From positions 1 to 34,345 of the forward strand of contig CAITXU010000167.1 in NCBI GenBank assembly GCA_903896505.1: DNA of 34,345 nucleotides. Direction: 5' to 3'. Under the pieces are notes generated by a model. It made no database searches. It had not been told where the DNA came from and saw only the letters and a program-made list of their open reading frames with translations. Made by a program: the position numbers and the translations under genes. Below are positions 25,950 through 33,949 of this stretch, one piece after another. Each line of letters begins with the position of its first letter. Positions within the stretch are counted from its first letter, which is position 1. This DNA is from an uncultured Verrucomicrobiota bacterium (GTDB taxonomy: Bacteria > Verrucomicrobiota > Verrucomicrobiia > Limisphaerales > UBA9464).

Positions 25950-27083
25950 GTGGCCAAAATCTTTTTCAGCCTCAGTGGTGAAGGGCGGGGGCATGCGACC
26001 CGGGTTCGGGCCCTGGTTGAATCCCTCCGCAGACAGCATCAGGTGGCAATATATGCCTCCGGGGATGCGTATCGATTTCTGTCGCCCTTGTATCGTGGGA
26101 CGAACGTACGGTTGCACCGGATGGGTGGCCTGCGGTTTCATTACACAGCCTCCAAGCGGGTGGACTATCGGAAGACCTCCTGGGAGGCCATCCGATTTAT
26201 GAAGCGGCTCCCACTGCTTGTCCGTATGCTCGAACGGAGATTGATCGATGAGCGCCCGGATTTAATCATCGCGGACTTCGAACCTGCGTTGCCGAGGGCG
26301 GCCTGGAGATTGTCCATCCCCTTCCTCAGCATCGATCACCAGCATTTTTTGACCACCTACAACCTGACATCCCTGCCCGCGTGGCTTCGGGCACATGCCG
26401 CCCTCATGTCCCTGGTGGTCAGGGCCATTTGCTCAGGCCAGGATCACACGGTGGTCTCTTCATTTTATTTTCCTCCGCTTCGAAAAAGCTGCCAGAATGT
26501 CACCCAGGTCGGAGTGATGTTGCGCCCGGAGATTTTGGCGACAATTCCCGAGCAACAACCGCACATTGTCGCCTACTGGAGGCGGTTTGCCCCGCCCAAC
26601 GTGCTCGAGGCGTTGCAGGCCTGCGGGCGGGAAGTCCGAGTTTATGGTCTGGGAAACCGCCCGCGGTCCGGCAATCTCGTCTTCCAGGCCATCAGCGAGC
26701 AGCGCTTCCTCGATGATCTGGCCAGTTCTTCGGCCCTGATATCGACCGCTGGCAACCAGTTGGTCGGAGAGGCTCTTTTTTTCGGAAAACCCGTTTTGGC
26801 GTTTCCGGAGGCGCGGAACTTTGAGCAATACATCAACGCCCACTTCCTCGCGCAGAGCGGTGCCGGTGCCTGGGCCGAGATGGAGAAAGTCTCCGCTGCC
26901 CATGTCACTGGTTTCCTCGACCAACTCGAAACGTACAGGAATAGCATCCAACGCTCGCGAATGAATGGACTCCCTGCCACCCTCGAAGTGCTGCGAGGAT
27001 ACCTTCCCCAACTGGAAAACTCCGCGGAGCCGAATTCACTCTCCTGCGGAACACACCCCTCCCCGTCGTCGCTCGCCGTATGA
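25950..27083 (+). CDS. GT-B glycosyltransferase (MJ1255/VC2487-like)
   Basis: A 377-residue protein opening MAKIFFSLSGEGRGHATRVRALVESL. That glycine-rich GxGHxxR loop begins many GT-B enzymes and is typical of the MJ1255/VC2487 family. The C-terminal half has the donor-site-like segment ALISTAGNQLVGEALFFGKPVLAFPEARNFEQYINA, which resembles the GGxxxxxEAxxxGxPxxxxPxxxEQ pattern of MurG/UGT-like transferases. No membrane helix or signal is evident, so it should act in the cytoplasm on a nucleotide sugar. The start is GTG with no ribosome binding site; no in-frame ATG offers a better one. Its last four bases overlap the radical SAM gene (ATGA). Acceptor and sugar are unknown. Confidence 0.85.
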   Translation: MAKIFFSLSGEGRGHATRVRALVESLRRQHQVAIYASGDAYRFLSPLYRGTNVRLHRMGGLRFHYTASKRVDYRKTSWEAIRFMKRLPLLVRMLERRLIDERPDLIIADFEPALPRAAWRLSIPFLSIDHQHFLTTYNLTSLPAWLRAHAALMSLVVRAICSGQDHTVVSSFYFPPLRKSCQNVTQVGVMLRPEILATIPEQQPHIVAYWRRFAPPNVLEALQACGREVRVYGLGNRPRSGNLVFQAISEQRFLDDLASSSALISTAGNQLVGEALFFGKPVLAFPEARNFEQYINAHFLAQSGAGAWAEMEKVSAAHVTGFLDQLETYRNSIQRSRMNGLPATLEVLRGYLPQLENSAEPNSLSCGTHPSPSSLAV

Positions 27084-28150
27084 AATCCCGCTTCATCCTT
27101 GGAGACATCCTCCGCAATCGTCGCCGGTCGATTAATCTGCCCCGATACCTGACCTACATCGTCACTTGGACCTGCAACGCCCGTTGTATCATGTGCGATT
27201 GCTGGAAGAAGGACTCTCCCGAAGACCTTACCCTCGATGAGGTGGAGAAGATTTACGACCAGTTGCCCCGCATGGACGCCGTCCGCCTCACGGGCGGGGA
27301 ACCGTTCGTCCGGAAAGACTTCACGGAACTGGCCAATCTGACCCAGGAAAGACTTCGGCCTCAGTTCCTACATGTCACCACCAACGGGTTCCTGACCCGG
27401 CGCATTGTCGAATTTTGCGAGCAACGCGACCGTTCCACGCCTCTTCGACTTTTGATCTCCATGGATGGAATGGCTGAAAAGCACAACCATGTTCGCGGAC
27501 GCGAGACGGCTTGGAACACCACTTCCGAAACGGTCAAGACCCTCGCGCCTCGTCAGGAGGAATTGAATCTGCAGTTGTCGGTGAACCAGACCATCGTTGA
27601 TTCCGACGGAATTGACCAATACCGGCAACTTCGGGAATACCTTCGACCGATGAAGGTCCGGGTGAATGTGGTCATGGCCTATGACGCCAGCGCGACCTAC
27701 AGCCTTAAACATGAGACCGCCGTCGCCCGGTCTCAAATCGGTCAGTTTACCACCTTTGGTGACTTTGACCAACATCGGGTCGCTGAACTCGCAGATGAGG
27801 TGGAAGCTGACCTGAAAAATTTCCCGTGGGCCGACCGCATCGCCAAGCGGTACTACTGGCGGGGGGTGCGGGGACGCCTTGCCCGCGATGCCGACGCCCT
27901 GAATCCATCGTGCGTGGCCCTCAACTCACATCTCCGACTGTACCCCAACGGCGACGTTCCGGTGTGTCAGTTCAATTCAAGACGGGTGGGTAACCTCCGT
28001 CGCCAGTCGTTTGAATCGGTGTGGTCTGGTGACGAAATCGCCCGGGAACGCGAATGGGTGCGGAAGTGTCCGGGGTGTTGGGCGGAATGCGAAGTCTTGC
28101 CGAATGCCATATATACCGGCGACCTGGCTTTGAAAACCCTCGCAGGCTGA
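27080..28150 (+). CDS. Radical SAM enzyme with SPASM-like C-terminal cluster domain
   Basis: A 356-residue radical SAM protein. The cluster motif CNARCIMC gives Cys32, Cys36 and Cys39 for the SAM-binding [4Fe-4S] centre, followed by the GGEP motif at 72-75. The C-terminal region has scattered cysteines in a SPASM/Twitch arrangement: PSCVAL, then LYPNGDVPVCQF, then VGNLRRQSFESVW, then KCPGCWAEC. Such domains hold auxiliary Fe-S clusters and are typical of enzymes that modify peptides or proteins, though sugar and lipid-associated members also exist. It is translationally coupled to the glycosyltransferase and is followed after 91 bases by the ATP-grasp fusion, so a common biosynthetic role is plausible. 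The actual substrate is unknown. Confidence 0.88.
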   Translation: MKSRFILGDILRNRRRSINLPRYLTYIVTWTCNARCIMCDCWKKDSPEDLTLDEVEKIYDQLPRMDAVRLTGGEPFVRKDFTELANLTQERLRPQFLHVTTNGFLTRRIVEFCEQRDRSTPLRLLISMDGMAEKHNHVRGRETAWNTTSETVKTLAPRQEELNLQLSVNQTIVDSDGIDQYRQLREYLRPMKVRVNVVMAYDASATYSLKHETAVARSQIGQFTTFGDFDQHRVAELADEVEADLKNFPWADRIAKRYYWRGVRGRLARDADALNPSCVALNSHLRLYPNGDVPVCQFNSRRVGNLRRQSFESVWSGDEIAREREWVRKCPGCWAECEVLPNAIYTGDLALKTLAG

Positions 28151-28157
28151 GTCGCTA

Positions 28158-28211
28158 GGACCGACGGTCCGATTTGGGCGCGAAACTGCCTCCCCAACGG
28201 ACCACCGGTCT
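28158..28211 (+). repeat. Two related small inverted repeats in an intergenic leader
   Basis: GGACC-GAC-GGTCC at 28158-28170 is a perfect five-base-pair hairpin. A near copy, GGACC-ACC-GGTCT, lies at 28199-28211. Both are in the 91-base gap between the radical SAM and ATP-grasp genes. They could be paired operator half-sites or stem-loops setting relative expression; the evidence is the sequence symmetry only. Confidence 0.35.
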
Positions 28212-28241
28212 CGCCGCATATCCACCCCCAGCCTCATTTCC

Positions 28242-30773
28242 TTGCCGACCTCTCATTCCAGTGGAAACCGTACAAGCCCGGCTTCATTCGACGAAACCGT
28301 AGTGGCACGCGGCGGTGCCCGCGAAATGTACCGGCAGCTCCGTTCCGAGGCCACGGCAGGCCATCCGGTCAATTGGAAGGAGACCAGCAGGAGATCGCGC
28401 AGCGTCATGCGAGATCTCGATGTCACGTTCAATGCCTATCAGGATGAAGCGGGACGTGAAAACATCCTCCCCTTTGATCCGTTCCCGCGAATCATTGACG
28501 CCGAAACTTGGGACCAATTATCCCGAGGACTAGTTCAACGTATCCGGCTGTGGAACGAGTTTCTTCGCGACATCCATGACTCCCAGGAGGTTCTCCGGTC
28601 GGATATCGTGCCGTTTGATTTGGTGTTTGATGATCCCCGCTACCAGCGGGGAGCCGTCGGAGTCAAAGTGCCGGAAGATACCTATATCCATTTTGCTGCC
28701 TTTGACCTGGCCCGGGACGCCGCCGGGAAATGGGTTGTTATTGATGATTTTCTTGGCCACACCACCGGTGTGACCTACGCCCTCCAGGCCCGCAACGTCC
28801 TGAGCCAGTCGGCACCCGAGATCATTGAAGCCGCCGGACTTCAGCCGGTGCGCCAATTTCCCACCGAGCTCCTCGAGCACCTGCGGGGCTTTGCCCACGG
28901 AACGGCCGAGCCCCGGGTCGTCCTCCTCGCCCCGGGACCCTTTAATTCCGCCTACTACGAACACAGCTCGCTCGCTCGCCAGATGGGAATTCCGCTGGTT
29001 CACGGAGGCGATCTGATTGTTCTCAATTCCCGATGTTTTCTAAAGACCATCGGGGGCTTGGAGCCGATTGACGTCATCTACCGCCGTGTGGATGACGCCT
29101 TTATCGATCCAGTTGCCTTCCGCGCCGATAGTTTCCTGGGAGTTCCGGGACTGATGACTTGTGTCCGAAAAGGAACGGTGACCATCGCCAATGCCATTGG
29201 CAGTGGACTGGGGGAGAATCGGGCCATCGCTTCCTACCTGTCCCGAATGGCCCGGTTCTATGCCAACGAAGCATTGATCCTTCCCACGGTGGAACGTCGT
29301 CTCTGCGGGGACCAGGACCAACTGGACGAAGTGGTCAGTCATCTGGACCACTACCTGTTGCGACGACTCCGGGAACGCAGCGTTGACGCCCATGCATCTG
29401 GACCGCTCACCCACCGGGAGGCAACAGTCTCTCGGGAACAATTGGAGAGGGAACCGGGCGAGTTTGTCGCCGAACCCAAACTGCCGTTGACTCTTTTGCC
29501 AACCGTCGGAGAAGCCGATTGGGAATCCCGTCATGCCGGACTCCGATGCTTCGTTTTCGGCGGACAGCGCCCGAGGGTTTTCCCATTGGCTCTAACCCGA
29601 TTCGCCCTGCTCGCTGGCTCACGAATCATATCCAGCGGTCGGGGAGGGGGCATCAAGGACACATGGATTTTACGAGGTGCCGAGGCGAAAAACGCAACTC
29701 CCTCCACTGCCGGTCCAGTCCTAATCGGCCCCCCGCAGCGTCGCCTACGTTTGGGGAGCCGGATCGCGGACTCCCTCTTCTGGATGGGCAGGTATAAGGC
29801 CCGGGCGGAAACCACCACCCGGGTCCTGAAGGTCCTTCAGGAGGTGCAGCTCGAAAATCCCAGCTTTTTGCGAGCGGAAGCTTGGGCTCCCCTTTGGGAG
29901 GCTTTGGCCAGGGCGACCGGGCATGATTGCAACTTCTTCGAGCGCTCAGCCCTTCCGCGCCAGCAAAGCGTCTCCCAATACCTGCTGCTGGACCGCCAGA
30001 ATCCCGGAAGTGTCCTCGGATGTGTCAGTCGACTGCGTGAAAATGCCCGCGCCACCCGGGAAGCCGTTCCGCCGGAAGTCTGGGCGGTCATCAATCAGCT
30101 CTGGCAAACCCTGGAAAAGTCCGCCCAGGGCCCCCCGTTGAATGACGAGACCGGATTGCCGGCAATCCAGGGTATTGAACAGACGGTCTTGGATTTAATT
30201 GACCAACTGTCCGGCACCGCTGCCAAGAACATGCTGCGCGGCGACGCCTGGGAATTCTGGACACTGGGCCGCCATGTGGAACGCGCACTCACGACCACTC
30301 TGGTGACCCGACAGGTCCTTCTCCGCCAGCCCTTGGAAATCCGCGATGAAATCGGCAGCCACGTGAGCCTTGACGCCCTGCTCCGCATGCTGGCGTGCCA
30401 GTATGCCTACCGTTCGCTTTATCAGACCAGACCTACTTCGCGGAACGTGGTCGCCCTCGTGTTGCAGGACCCGGCACTGCCCCGAAGTGTCCTGCACTGC
30501 CTGGACGCCATGCAGCTCAGCCTGGGACGAGTGACCGGGACCGGTTCGCGTCGCTCATCCGCTGCGGGTCCGCTCCGCACCTGTGCGCAATTGATCGGGG
30601 AGGTCGAGTTCGCCGACTTGGAAGCCCTCTTCCCGCAGACGGGAAGCCCGGTCTCCTCCCGGTCCTTGTTTCTTGACGCCTGGCTGGAAGATCTCGCATC
30701 GCGGCTGATGCGGCTCGCCACAGAAATCACCGATCAACATCTTCACCATCAGGCCTTCAACATCCTGCGTTAG
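28242..30773 (+). CDS. Circularly permuted ATP-grasp / Alpha-E fusion protein
   Basis: An 843-residue fusion. Residues about 15-490 are the circularly permuted ATP-grasp type (DUF404/DUF407), recognisable from FDETVVARGGAREMYRQL, ENILPFDPFPRIID, FNSAYYEHSSLARQMGIPLVHGGDL and the IYRRVDDAFIDP block. Residues about 500-840 are the Alpha-E (DUF403) domain, starting LGSRIADSLFWMGRYKARAETTTRVL and helical to the end. In many bacteria these are separate adjacent genes; here they are one chain. Predicted chemistry is ATP-dependent amide or peptide bond formation in the cytoplasm; no substrate is known. The start is a TTG because the conserved FDE segment lies before the first in-frame ATG (28326), so the exact start is uncertain. 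The transglutaminase-like gene follows directly. Confidence 0.88.
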   Translation: MPTSHSSGNRTSPASFDETVVARGGAREMYRQLRSEATAGHPVNWKETSRRSRSVMRDLDVTFNAYQDEAGRENILPFDPFPRIIDAETWDQLSRGLVQRIRLWNEFLRDIHDSQEVLRSDIVPFDLVFDDPRYQRGAVGVKVPEDTYIHFAAFDLARDAAGKWVVIDDFLGHTTGVTYALQARNVLSQSAPEIIEAAGLQPVRQFPTELLEHLRGFAHGTAEPRVVLLAPGPFNSAYYEHSSLARQMGIPLVHGGDLIVLNSRCFLKTIGGLEPIDVIYRRVDDAFIDPVAFRADSFLGVPGLMTCVRKGTVTIANAIGSGLGENRAIASYLSRMARFYANEALILPTVERRLCGDQDQLDEVVSHLDHYLLRRLRERSVDAHASGPLTHREATVSREQLEREPGEFVAEPKLPLTLLPTVGEADWESRHAGLRCFVFGGQRPRVFPLALTRFALLAGSRIISSGRGGGIKDTWILRGAEAKNATPSTAGPVLIGPPQRRLRLGSRIADSLFWMGRYKARAETTTRVLKVLQEVQLENPSFLRAEAWAPLWEALARATGHDCNFFERSALPRQQSVSQYLLLDRQNPGSVLGCVSRLRENARATREAVPPEVWAVINQLWQTLEKSAQGPPLNDETGLPAIQGIEQTVLDLIDQLSGTAAKNMLRGDAWEFWTLGRHVERALTTTLVTRQVLLRQPLEIRDEIGSHVSLDALLRMLACQYAYRSLYQTRPTSRNVVALVLQDPALPRSVLHCLDAMQLSLGRVTGTGSRRSSAAGPLRTCAQLIGEVEFADLEALFPQTGSPVSSRSLFLDAWLEDLASRLMRLATEITDQHLHHQAFNILR

Positions 30774-30789
30774 GGTGATACACCCACCG

Positions 30790-31686
30790 ATGCTCTTTCA
30801 CATCGAACACATCACCGAATACCGCTACTCGGAAACGGTCACCGAGTCATTCTCGGAAATCCGGCTGCGCCCCCGGGACTCCCCACGACAGCGGGTGTCA
30901 CGGCATTATTCTCGCGTGGAACCAGCGGCTGTTGTGGAAAGCTATACCGATTATTTTGGCAATTTCGTCGAGACGGTTTCCATTCCCTTTCGGCATCAAA
31001 GCCTCGCGGTTACCAGCATCTGCGACGTGGAAACCAAGCCACTGCTGGCGGAATTTCCCCTGTCGGAACTGACGGTCGCCGACGCGCAGCAGCTCTACTC
31101 GAGTCTCCGCCGGGAGTTGCACGACTTTCTTCGCCCTTCCCATTTCGTTCAGTTCGCTCCCGGTGTATCCGAACTTGCTGCCGAGTTTTTCCCCCCCTCC
31201 GCTCCGGTCACCGAGTCATTATCGAGCCTGAATGAGTATCTTTTTCAACACCTTCGGTACCGACCGGGAGTCACCGATTGTGCCACCACCGTCACCGAGT
31301 TCCTTTCCACCCGGGAAGGCGTCTGTCAGGATTTTGCCCATTTGATGATTTCCATCTGCCGAGCTGCCGGACTTCCAGCACGCTACGTCAGTGGTTACAT
31401 CGAAACCGACCCCATCGTTGCTAAGGATGATGATCGAGACGCTCCGGAATTGATCGGTGCCACCGCCAGCCATGCCTGGGTGGAAGTATATTCGCCCGCC
31501 GGCGTTTGGATCGGCTATGATCCGACCAACAATATCCTCGAAGGCGAGCGGCATGTCCAAATCGGCATCGGTCGGGACTACGAAGATGTACCCCCGCTCA
31601 AAGGCGTCTACAAAGGAAGCCACAGCCAGGCCCTGAATGTTCAGGTCCGGGTCACACGCGGAGAATCCGCCGCGCCTCGAAATTGA
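30790..31686 (+). CDS. Transglutaminase-like cysteine protein
   Basis: A 298-residue protein with the bacterial transglutaminase N-terminal domain (MLFHIEHITEYRYSETVTES, a very typical opening) and a transglutaminase/protease core. The triad is visible as Cys179 (REGVCQDFAHLM), His228 (ATASHAWVEVY) and Asp244 (GYDPTNN). No signal peptide is seen, so it is probably cytoplasmic. ATG at 30790 is chosen over GTG at 30775, which would add only five residues ahead of the conserved start. It begins 16 bases after the ATP-grasp/Alpha-E gene, the standard companion for this family. In such pairs the protein is predicted to cleave or rearrange amide bonds made by the ATP-grasp partner. Confidence 0.9.
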   Translation: MLFHIEHITEYRYSETVTESFSEIRLRPRDSPRQRVSRHYSRVEPAAVVESYTDYFGNFVETVSIPFRHQSLAVTSICDVETKPLLAEFPLSELTVADAQQLYSSLRRELHDFLRPSHFVQFAPGVSELAAEFFPPSAPVTESLSSLNEYLFQHLRYRPGVTDCATTVTEFLSTREGVCQDFAHLMISICRAAGLPARYVSGYIETDPIVAKDDDRDAPELIGATASHAWVEVYSPAGVWIGYDPTNNILEGERHVQIGIGRDYEDVPPLKGVYKGSHSQALNVQVRVTRGESAAPRN

Positions 31687-31741
31687 TCCGTCAAAGATTC
31701 CACTTTTGTTTCAAAGCCTCGGTCGACTCAATCAACCCCAC

Positions 31742-33214
31742 GTGCAAAGCCTAAGCCATCCCAAACACTACTGCGGAGTTTTCGGCATATTCGGTCACCC
31801 GAATGCCGCAGAGTTGACCTATTACGGTCTCTATCAGCTGCAACACCGTGGGCAGGAAAGCGCCGGCATCGTGACAACCGATGGACGCAACTTCCATGCT
31901 CACAAGGGAATGGGCCTCGTTTCCTCGATTTTTGATGGAGGGGTTCTCCACAAGCTGGTTGGCCCCGCCGCCATTGGTCACACCCGCTATTCAACCACCG
32001 GCTCTTCCACGATCCAGAACGCGCAACCGCTTATCGTGGATTGCGCTCGAGGGCGGATAGCCATCGCCCACAATGGAAACCTCACCAATGCCGCCGAACT
32101 CCGGGAGGAACTCGAGGCCCAGGGCTCGATTTTTCAAACCACCGTCGATAGCGAAATCATTGTCCATTTGCTCGCCCAACCCGCCCGGACCGGAGGACAC
32201 GAGAGCGCACTCATCGATGCCCTTCGCCGTGTTCAAGGTGCATTCTCCCTCGTCATTCTTACCGAGCATGAACTCATCGGTGTGCGCGATCCCCACGGTT
32301 TCCGCCCCTTGTCGCTTGGGCAACTGGCCAATGGGGCCTATGTCCTTGCCAGCGAAACCTGCGCTTTTGATTTGATTCACGCCCGATTCATCCGCGATGT
32401 CGAACCGGGGGAGGTGGTAATCATCGACAACGACGGTGTCCGGTCTATTCAAGCCTTTCCCGAGCACGATCGACGGGCCTTTTGTGTCTTCGAGTATGTT
32501 TATTTTGCGCGACCTGATTCAAATCTGGCCGGACGCAATGTTTATAAGGCCCGGGTGGAGATGGGACGGCAGCTTGCCCGGGAATTCAAGATTGAGGCGG
32601 ACCTCGTTGTCCCCGTCCCGGATTCGGGGAATTGCGCGGCGCTGGGATACTCCCTCGAATCCGGGATCGATTTTGAGATGGCATTTGTCCGGAATCACTA
32701 TATTGGTCGAAGTTTTCTCCAACCATCACAGTTCATTCGTGATTTTTCGGTGCGTGTTAAATTGAATCTGATTGCGGAACTGGTTCGGGGACGGCGCGTC
32801 ATCATCGTCGATGATTCCATCGTTCGTGGAACAACCAGCAAGGCCCGGGTGACCAGTCTCAAGGAAGCGGGGGCTACGGAAGTCCACGTTCTCGTCAGTT
32901 GCCCTCCCCATATCCATCCTTGCGTCTACGGCATCGACTTTCCCGAGCGCAGTAAATTGATGGCCGCAAACCACTCGCAGGACGAAATTCGCAAATTCCT
33001 CAATGCGGACTCCCTCCACTACCTCTCTCTCGAGGGGATGGTCGCCGCCACATCGCAGCCGCGAAATTCATTTTGTCTTGCCTGCTATGATGGGCAATAC
33101 CCGGTGCCGTTCAATCCCACCGCCGACAAGTTAATCATGGAACGGCGTCGGGCGCGTGGCGTCGGACTGGGAGCGGGCTTGGACGCTGAGGCGCGCCATC
33201 AGCGGTTGCTCTGA
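31742..33214 (+). CDS. purF: Amidophosphoribosyltransferase PurF
   Basis: A 490-residue enzyme of the first committed step of purine synthesis: PRPP plus glutamine to phosphoribosylamine. The N-terminal Ntn-hydrolase domain has CGVFGIFG with catalytic Cys11 after a ten-residue propeptide, plus LYQLQHRGQESAGI. The PRPP loop VIIVDDSIVRGTTS sits near residue 355. Cysteines in FCVFEYVYF, LVSCPP and FCLACYDG fit the [4Fe-4S]-containing Bacillus-type enzyme. The frame is open to 31637 inside the previous gene; GTG at 31742 gives a propeptide close in length to that of B. subtilis, hence the choice. The next gene converges, and the two coding ends overlap by 16 bases. Confidence 0.93.
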   Translation: MQSLSHPKHYCGVFGIFGHPNAAELTYYGLYQLQHRGQESAGIVTTDGRNFHAHKGMGLVSSIFDGGVLHKLVGPAAIGHTRYSTTGSSTIQNAQPLIVDCARGRIAIAHNGNLTNAAELREELEAQGSIFQTTVDSEIIVHLLAQPARTGGHESALIDALRRVQGAFSLVILTEHELIGVRDPHGFRPLSLGQLANGAYVLASETCAFDLIHARFIRDVEPGEVVIIDNDGVRSIQAFPEHDRRAFCVFEYVYFARPDSNLAGRNVYKARVEMGRQLAREFKIEADLVVPVPDSGNCAALGYSLESGIDFEMAFVRNHYIGRSFLQPSQFIRDFSVRVKLNLIAELVRGRRVIIVDDSIVRGTTSKARVTSLKEAGATEVHVLVSCPPHIHPCVYGIDFPERSKLMAANHSQDEIRKFLNADSLHYLSLEGMVAATSQPRNSFCLACYDGQYPVPFNPTADKLIMERRRARGVGLGAGLDAEARHQRLL

Positions 33215-33882
33215 ATCCGATAAACAAGATAAAGTTCTCCCTTGCGACGACTCTTTTGATGAAGTCGAAGACGTGTGGCTTGGCCCAATCGGGACCATCC
33301 CTTTCCTTCCGACAGGGTGGGTGCATTTTTTCCACCTGCCAGGTAGGGACAAATCGTCACGTGGAGTTCGTCGATTAAGTGCGATCGAAACAAAGTGTCA
33401 TTCAACGTCGCCCCTCCTTCGGCAACGATTCGTCCCACCCCGTACGACGTCGCCAGCCATTTCAGCGCCTCGGGAAAATCGATTTCATCACCTGGCGAGA
33501 CCCAGACCTCGGTCGCCAGCTTCCGGATGCGCTCCAGATTGGCTTTGGATGCCCGCCCGGAGGTAAAGACGATAATCGGTGACGAATGGGCATTCCAAAG
33601 CGGAATCGTGGACGAGATACTTCCCTCTCCACTCACCACCACGCGGACGGGATAGGCCTGCAACCGTTGTTTGAGTCGAATCTGGGTATATTCGTCACCG
33701 CCATTCCCTAGAGTTGCGCCGGTTTCTTCTACTGTCCGGGCACCACAAAAAATGGCATCCGCCGTGGCTCTGAGCTCATAAAGGTGCGCCAAATCCCGGG
33801 GGCTGCCGAAGCTCGTCACCTTCCGACTCTCCGTGGCAATCTTGCCATCAGCGGTCATGGCCATGTTCAATAAGATATACAT
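33199..33882 (-). CDS. RibD C-terminal-domain (dihydrofolate-reductase-like) reductase
   Basis: A 227-residue stand-alone RibD_C domain protein. It opens MYILLNMAMTADGKIAT, the family's N-terminal signature, with FCGARTVEETGATLG, IIVFTSGRAS and GRIVAEGGATLNDTLF following; the last holds the NADPH-site-like EGG. The deaminase half of a full RibD is absent. It may be a riboflavin-pathway pyrimidine reductase or one of the many related reductases of unknown substrate. The longer frame to 33975 would run into the RAYT gene and lacks family sequence, so ATG at 33882 is used. That start codon lies inside the 18-base motif shared with the left edge. The 3' end overlaps purF by 16 bases, tail to tail. 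Confidence 0.85.
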   Translation of the reverse strand: MYILLNMAMTADGKIATESRKVTSFGSPRDLAHLYELRATADAIFCGARTVEETGATLGNGGDEYTQIRLKQRLQAYPVRVVVSGEGSISSTIPLWNAHSSPIIVFTSGRASKANLERIRKLATEVWVSPGDEIDFPEALKWLATSYGVGRIVAEGGATLNDTLFRSHLIDELHVTICPYLAGGKNAPTLSEGKGWSRLGQATRLRLHQKSRRKGELYLVYRIQSNR

Positions 33883-33894
33883 AGGGACAGGTAG
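33877..33894 (-). repeat. 18-base motif downstream of the right RAYT-like gene
   Basis: On the reverse strand this reads ctacctgtccctatgtat, differing from the copy at 288-305 at one position. It starts 55 bases after the RAYT stop, and its second half contains the ATG of the RibD-C gene. A five-base inverted repeat (TCCGA at 33908-33912, TCGGA at 33921-33925) lies between the RAYT stop and the motif. Position and conservation suggest a RAYT-associated element. Confidence 0.5.
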
Positions 33895-33949
33895 GTAATT
33901 GATTTTATCCGATTTTAAACTCGGAATGACCTGATCACGTCGGGGTATC

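Noticed and set aside
30836..31220. Exact 16-base direct repeat (cggtcaccgagtcatt at 30836-30851 and 31205-31220) plus a shorter third copy near 31291
   Set aside because: All copies lie in one frame of the transglutaminase gene and encode Val-Thr-Glu segments; shared codon choice explains it and no mobile or regulatory context is seen.
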